A stretch of 64,000 bases of DNA from Rotaria sordida. Lineage: Eukaryota; Rotifera; Eurotatoria; Philodinida; Philodinidae. Numbering within the stretch: the stretch's first letter is position 1; each line of letters opens with the position of its first letter. Location of the stretch: positions 62,001 through 126,000 of the forward strand of contig CAJNOL010000019.1 of assembly GCA_905250125.1 (NCBI GenBank), read 5' to 3'. Made by a program: the position numbers and the translations under genes. The notes under the pieces are model-generated. The model did no database searches. It was not told where the DNA came from and saw only the letters and a program-made list of their open reading frames with translations. Below, piece by piece: positions 62,692-64,000 of this stretch.

Positions 62692-64000
<1,309 letters not shown>

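Overview
This window is nuclear DNA of a small-genome metazoan. It is very AT-rich, and the genes have mostly short introns of about 40-90 bp with GT/AG borders. Gene content is animal: a TRPM2-type chanzyme, an ELKS/CAST active-zone protein, carboxypeptidase E/N, CEP70, HDAC8, ALG2 and CDKL1. The F-box and B-box-like proteins, low-complexity Asn/Ser-rich coding sequence and codon bias best match a bdelloid rotifer (Rotaria/Adineta type). That placement is inferred from general resemblance and was not computed.

Layout. 1-15 kb: a single-exon F-box protein (-), a TA-flanked MITE at 2.65-3.2 kb, an unrecognised three-exon Ser-rich gene (+, 4.9-5.9 kb), then a long gene-poor stretch with exon-like but broken coding remnants at 9.5-11.3 kb. 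15-19.5 kb: CEP70 (+, 11 exons), whose sixth intron is almost filled by an antisense ORF. 19.5-31.8 kb: a foldback element (21.1-21.8 kb), a B-box-like/coiled-coil gene (-), and a type I membrane protein with LRR-like ectodomain (-). 31.8-38.9 kb: a secreted M14 metallocarboxypeptidase (-, 8 exons) with a foldback element in intron 5, then about 4 kb without genes. 38.9-50.1 kb: a 32-exon TRPM2-like channel (-) with a C-terminal NUDT9-H domain and three foldback elements in its introns. 51.6-55.4 kb: HDAC8 and ALG2 on the - strand with only 28 bp between the ALG2 stop and the HDAC8 start, an operon-like arrangement. 55.9-62.2 kb: ERC/ELKS (-, 10 exons) with a tRNA-like relic in its largest intron. 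62.7-64.0 kb: the 5' part of a CDKL1/4 kinase (+), head-to-head with ERC and running off the window edge.

Exon models were built by hand from splice borders. Each full-length model has a total coding length divisible by three, and the joined proteins follow the remembered human family members across exon junctions. Individual borders may be off by one base. The most notable observations are: the TRPM2 Nudix box, which has lost its catalytic glutamates, and its unusual pore filter; the ALG2-HDAC8 spacing; a CDKL1 intron with no AG acceptor that splits the HRD motif; the antisense gene nested inside CEP70; and several unrelated long-inverted-repeat (foldback) elements, most of them lodged in introns.
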